Assembly: GCA_021783895.1 (NCBI GenBank)
Contig: JAJXTJ010000058.1
Coordinates: forward strand, 1 to 7,165
Direction: 5' to 3'
Origin: Pseudomonadota bacterium
Lineage (GTDB): Bacteria > Pseudomonadota > Gammaproteobacteria > Burkholderiales > Sulfuricellaceae
DNA length: 7,165 bases
A program made the position numbers and the translations under genes. Each line of letters begins with the position of its first letter. Positions within the stretch are counted from its first letter, which is position 1. Positions 5,140 to 7,165 of the stretch are shown here, piece after piece. Below the pieces are notes generated by a model that had not been told where the DNA came from, ran no database searches, and was given only the letters and a program-made list of their open reading frames with translations.

Positions 5140-7165
5140 CACGGCTCCCCTTTCCTGCGGGCTGCGACCGCGACCTGGTTTCGATCGACCCGCTTCGCCT
5201 GCTGGGAGAACAGGTCGATCAGAACCGGCAAAACGATGAGGATCAGTACCGGCGCCAGCAGAATGCCGCCCACCACCACGAGGGCCAGGGGCTTCTGCAC
5301 TTGGGAGCCGATTCCCGTCGAAATGGCGGCCGGCACCAGGCCGACGCAGGCAATGATGCAGGTCATCATCACAGGCCGCATCTGCACCTGGCAGGTGCGG
5401 CGGATAGCGTCTGCGCGACTGAGCCCCACCTCCAGACTCTGGTTGAAGTAGCTGAGGACGATGATGCCATCCATGGCGGCGATGCCGAACAACGCCACGA
5501 AACCGATGGCAGCCGATACGCTGAACGGCGTGCCGGTGAGGAACAGGGCGAAGATGCCGCCGATCAATGCCATCGGAATGACGCTTGCGGCGAGCAGGAC
5601 ATCCGTGAAGTTTCCGAAGTTCACGTAGAGCAGGATGCAGATCAGCGCAATGGCGATGGGCACAACCACGGCAAGCCTTGAGAGTGCGTCCTTCAGGTTG
5701 CCGAACTCGCCCACCCACTCCAGGCGATAGCCTCCCGGCAATTTCACCTGCTCAGCCACCTTCTTCTGGGCCTCGAGGACAGCGCTGCCCAGATCGCGTC
5801 CGCGCACGCTGAACTTGATGGGAATGTACCGTTCCTGCTGTTCACGGTAGATGAAAGAGGCTCCCGAAACCAGCCGGATGTCGGCCAGTTCCGCAAGGGG
5901 AACCTGGATGACGCCACTGGGGCCCTGCGCGCCGACGGTGATGTGCCGGATGGCCTCCAGGCTGCCGCGGAACTGGGGGGCGAGGCGCACCATGATCGGG
6001 AAATGGCGGTCGCTGCCGTGTTCAAAGAGGTCGCTGGCCGACTGGCCGCCGATGGCTGCCTGGATGGTGGCATTGATGTCGCCGGGCATGAGGCCGTAGC
6101 GGGCGGCGCGCGCACGGTCAATGTCGATGCGTACCGTTGGTTGGCCCAGCGAGTTGAATACGGCAAGGTCGGTGACCCCGGGTACTGTCTGCATCACCTC
6201 CTTGATCTTCTGCGCCGTCTTCTCCAGGGTTTTCAGGTCGTTGCCGTAGAGCTTGATGGAGTTCTCCCCCTTTACCCCAGAGGCCGCTTCCTCCACGTTG
6301 TCCTGGATGTACTGGGAGAAGTTGAACTCGACGCCCGGAAACTTCGCGGTCAAGGCTTGCGTCATCTGTTCGGTCAATTGTTCCTTGTCTACGCCCTTCG
6401 GCCAAGCATCGGCGGGCTTCAGGGGAACGAAGAACTCGGCATTGAAAAAGCCGGTGGCGTCGGTGCCGTCGTCGGGACGGCCATGCTGGGACACCACCGT
6501 TTTTACCTCCGGGAAGCTTTGGATGGTCCGACGCATTCCATTGACATAGCCATTACCTTCCTTCAGAGAGATGGAAGGCGGCATGGTAGCGCGGATCCAG
6601 AGGTTACCCTCTTCCAGCTTGGGCAGGAATTCCAGCCCAAGACTGTGGGCCGCCAGGAGGGCAATGACAACCAGGACTACCGCCCCGCCTATGGTCGCGC
6701 GGCGGTGGGCGAGGGCAAACTCGATCGTCGGCGTATAGAAGTGACGCAGCCAGCGCGCGACGAAGGTCTCTTTCTTCTCATGTTCGTGTTGGTCGAGCAG
6801 AAAGGAGCTCAGTGCTGGCGATACCGTGAAGGTGGCAATAAGGCCACCGGCAATGGCGTAGGCGTAAGTCTTGGCCATGGGACCGAAGATGTGTCCCTCG
6901 ATGCCGGAAAGTGTAAACAGCGGAACGAAACCGGCGATGATGATGGCCGCCGAGAACAGGATCGCCTGGTTCACCTCGGTGGCCGAATTGGCGATAACTG
7001 CAAACTTGCCGTGCAGGCCGACCGTGGTACGCAACCGATGCAACAGCGGCTCGCTGTCATGGCGTTGTGTTGCGTTCTGGTTGAGATGACGAAAGATATT
7101 TTCCACCATGATGACGGACGCATCGACGACAAGGCCGAAATCAATGGCGCCGACAGAAAGCAGGT
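5139..7165 (-). CDS. CzcA/CusA family heavy-metal efflux RND transporter (N-terminus off the right edge)
   Basis: This is the inner-membrane proton-driven pump of a metal efflux complex. The frame is open to the window edge, giving 674 residues of the C-terminal two thirds; the ATG at 7109 is internal, since codons before it encode LLSVGAIDFGLVVDASVIM, the conserved fourth membrane helix. Relative to CzcA, the acidic residues D402, D408 and E415 appear as D8, D14 and E21 of the visible part. FLPKLEEGNLWIRATMP, GRPDDGTDATGFFNAEFF and YIQDNVEEAASGVKGENS mark the periplasmic porter region of the heavy-metal (HME) subfamily. Further hydrophobic helices and GFVALFGIAAMDGIIVLSYF follow, then a basic tail. 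Complete members are about 1040-1070 residues, so roughly 390 are missing. The stop overlaps the channel gene start. I cannot assign Zn/Co/Cd versus Ni from this part; a CusA-type Cu/Ag pump is less likely because the DFG..D motif is of CzcA type. Confidence 0.93.
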   Translation of the reverse strand, partial: LLSVGAIDFGLVVDASVIMVENIFRHLNQNATQRHDSEPLLHRLRTTVGLHGKFAVIANSATEVNQAILFSAAIIIAGFVPLFTLSGIEGHIFGPMAKTYAYAIAGGLIATFTVSPALSSFLLDQHEHEKKETFVARWLRHFYTPTIEFALAHRRATIGGAVVLVVIALLAAHSLGLEFLPKLEEGNLWIRATMPPSISLKEGNGYVNGMRRTIQSFPEVKTVVSQHGRPDDGTDATGFFNAEFFVPLKPADAWPKGVDKEQLTEQMTQALTAKFPGVEFNFSQYIQDNVEEAASGVKGENSIKLYGNDLKTLEKTAQKIKEVMQTVPGVTDLAVFNSLGQPTVRIDIDRARAARYGLMPGDINATIQAAIGGQSASDLFEHGSDRHFPIMVRLAPQFRGSLEAIRHITVGAQGPSGVIQVPLAELADIRLVSGASFIYREQQERYIPIKFSVRGRDLGSAVLEAQKKVAEQVKLPGGYRLEWVGEFGNLKDALSRLAVVVPIAIALICILLYVNFGNFTDVLLAASVIPMALIGGIFALFLTGTPFSVSAAIGFVALFGIAAMDGIIVLSYFNQSLEVGLSRADAIRRTCQVQMRPVMMTCIIACVGLVPAAISTGIGSQVQKPLALVVVGGILLAPVLILIVLPVLIDLFSQQAKRVDRNQVAVAARRKGEP
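5145..5151 (-). promoter_or_regulatory. Ribosome binding site of the efflux channel gene
   Basis: The minus strand reads AGGGGAG at 5151-5145, inside the end of the pump gene and five bases before the ATG at 5139. With the one-base TGATG overlap it indicates coupled translation of pump and channel. Confidence 0.65.

Noticed and set aside
5140..5718. A 193-codon N-terminal extension in frame with the channel gene
   Set aside because: It is out of frame within the pump gene and lacks any motif. The real channel start has a signal peptide, a strong ribosome binding site and TGATG coupling.

Overview
The window reads as ordinary chromosome from a GC-rich Gram-negative bacterium, most likely a betaproteobacterium. 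The reasons are the Lgt N-terminus and its ilvD neighbour (divergent), a CstA-type carbon-starvation transporter with its small YbdD partner, a tRNA-Ala with a CGC anticodon, and a CzcA-type metal efflux cluster. No species can be named from the sequence alone.

Layout, left to right. (1) 1-96, minus: the first 32 codons of ilvD (branched-chain amino acid synthesis), running off the left edge. (2) 97-285: a divergent intergenic region with a perfect 20-bp inverted repeat. Its arms sit at nearly the same distance from a candidate -10 box for ilvD on one side and lgt on the other. (3) 286-1068, plus: lgt, the first enzyme of lipoprotein maturation. (4) 1069-3313, minus: a two-gene operon, cstA (peptide/pyruvate transporter family) followed one base later by a 56-codon ybdD/yjiX gene. 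The ybdD stop codon directly abuts the lgt stop codon, so the two transcription units converge with no spacer. (5) 3314-3375: a 62-bp region with overlapping divergent promoters for cstA and for (6) tRNA-Ala(CGC) at 3376-3451. (7) 3452-3630: 179 bp with no convincing gene or terminator. (8) 3631-7165, minus: a tripartite efflux operon, with a CzcA-type RND pump (N-terminus beyond the right edge) overlapping by one base the downstream gene for its NodT/OprM-type outer membrane lipoprotein channel. The periplasmic adaptor gene is not in the window and is expected to the right.

How the genes relate. The pump and outer membrane channel should assemble with an adaptor to export divalent metal ions from the periplasm and cytoplasm to the outside. 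The channel has a lipobox cysteine (Cys17), so it should be a substrate of the Lgt encoded at 286-1068. CstA and YbdD are expected to work together in carbon-source uptake. IlvD and Lgt are housekeeping.

I found no previously undescribed multi-gene system. The points most worth a second look are the symmetric inverted repeat that may supply the -35 regions of both ilvD and lgt, the overlapping cstA/tRNA promoters, and the tRNA 3' end lying next to a metal-efflux cluster (a possible island boundary, unproven).
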